A DNA stretch of 64,000 bases from Chrysomallon squamiferum. Taxonomy: Eukaryota > Mollusca > Gastropoda > Neomphalida > Peltospiridae. Within the stretch, counting starts at the first letter, position 1. The DNA itself is not shown here. The stretch covers positions 3,045,281-3,109,280 of the forward strand of contig CM022678.1 in the NCBI GenBank assembly GCA_012295275.1, given 5' to 3'. More notes on this DNA, generated by a model. The model was not told the DNA's origin. It saw nothing but the letters and a program-made list of their open reading frames with translations, and made no database searches.

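Larger units (their letters stand above)
49472..64000 (+). other. Region of at least seven tandem EGF/VWD-like/LamG-like/Cys-rich units
   Basis: Each unit is about 600 residues. It has an EGF-like module (CPGG..NPC.GNG.C, then C..GW.G.DC), a VWD-like domain beginning at an F.TFDG...Y motif, a concanavalin A-like domain ending F.G.IDE.R.W, and a Cys-rich segment (C.SL...Y...C..D, then a second pair near WPAQ.FC). Unit 2 keeps the VWD hallmark [14 protein letters not shown] near 52005-52050; other units have degenerate versions (GFCGVC, GLCGFC). Approximate EGF starts: 49505, 51352, 53125, 54985, 56850, 61585 and 63540. The seventh unit runs off the right edge. Confidence 0.85.

Overview
The window is genomic DNA of a multicellular animal. 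All coding sequence is on the + strand and breaks into 58 exons with consensus GT-AG introns rich in simple repeats. The exons code extracellular animal-type modules (EGF-like, laminin G-like, von Willebrand D-like). AT-rich introns packed with (ATT)n, (ATTT)n and (AC)n fit an invertebrate, possibly a mollusc or other lophotrochozoan; that placement is a guess from composition.

Everything codable belongs to one enormous gene that enters from the left edge and leaves at the right. The 58 exons hold about 36 kb of coding sequence, roughly 12,000 residues, with no start codon, signal peptide, membrane segment, true stop or poly(A) site in view. The exon set was built by carrying codon phase across all 57 introns, and the phases close at every junction, so neighbouring exons support each other. 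There is no sign of a second gene on either strand.

Region 1 (283 to about 31300) codes about 16 tandem glycine-rich modules of roughly 400 residues, a family I do not recognise by name. Each has a Gly-rich half (GAGHGG, YGS..P...[35 protein letters not shown]) and a beta-strand-rich half (GDRTG.LHL..Q, then STA.TALIEN). Region 2 (31222 to 47390) codes about fifty EGF-like modules, mostly on exons bounded by phase 1 introns, with a recurring multi-EGF superunit. Region 3 (47930 to 49091) codes one single-copy domain. Region 4 (49472 to the right edge) codes at least seven tandem units of EGF, VWD-like domain, laminin G-like domain and Cys-rich segment. Units 1 to 4 lie in one 7.7 kb exon, while unit 5 is split by five internal introns.

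The product is best read as a giant secreted or cell-surface mosaic protein of matrix, mucus or egg-coat type; that role is inferred from modules only. Five single-base frame breaks lie inside large exons, each with the module family intact on both sides, and look more like base-level sequence errors than decay. Other points of interest are a duplicated 3' splice site with an in-frame 24-codon extension, two polybasic possible convertase sites, a Tigger/pogo-like element in an intron, several minisatellites, and simple repeats that run directly into splice acceptors.
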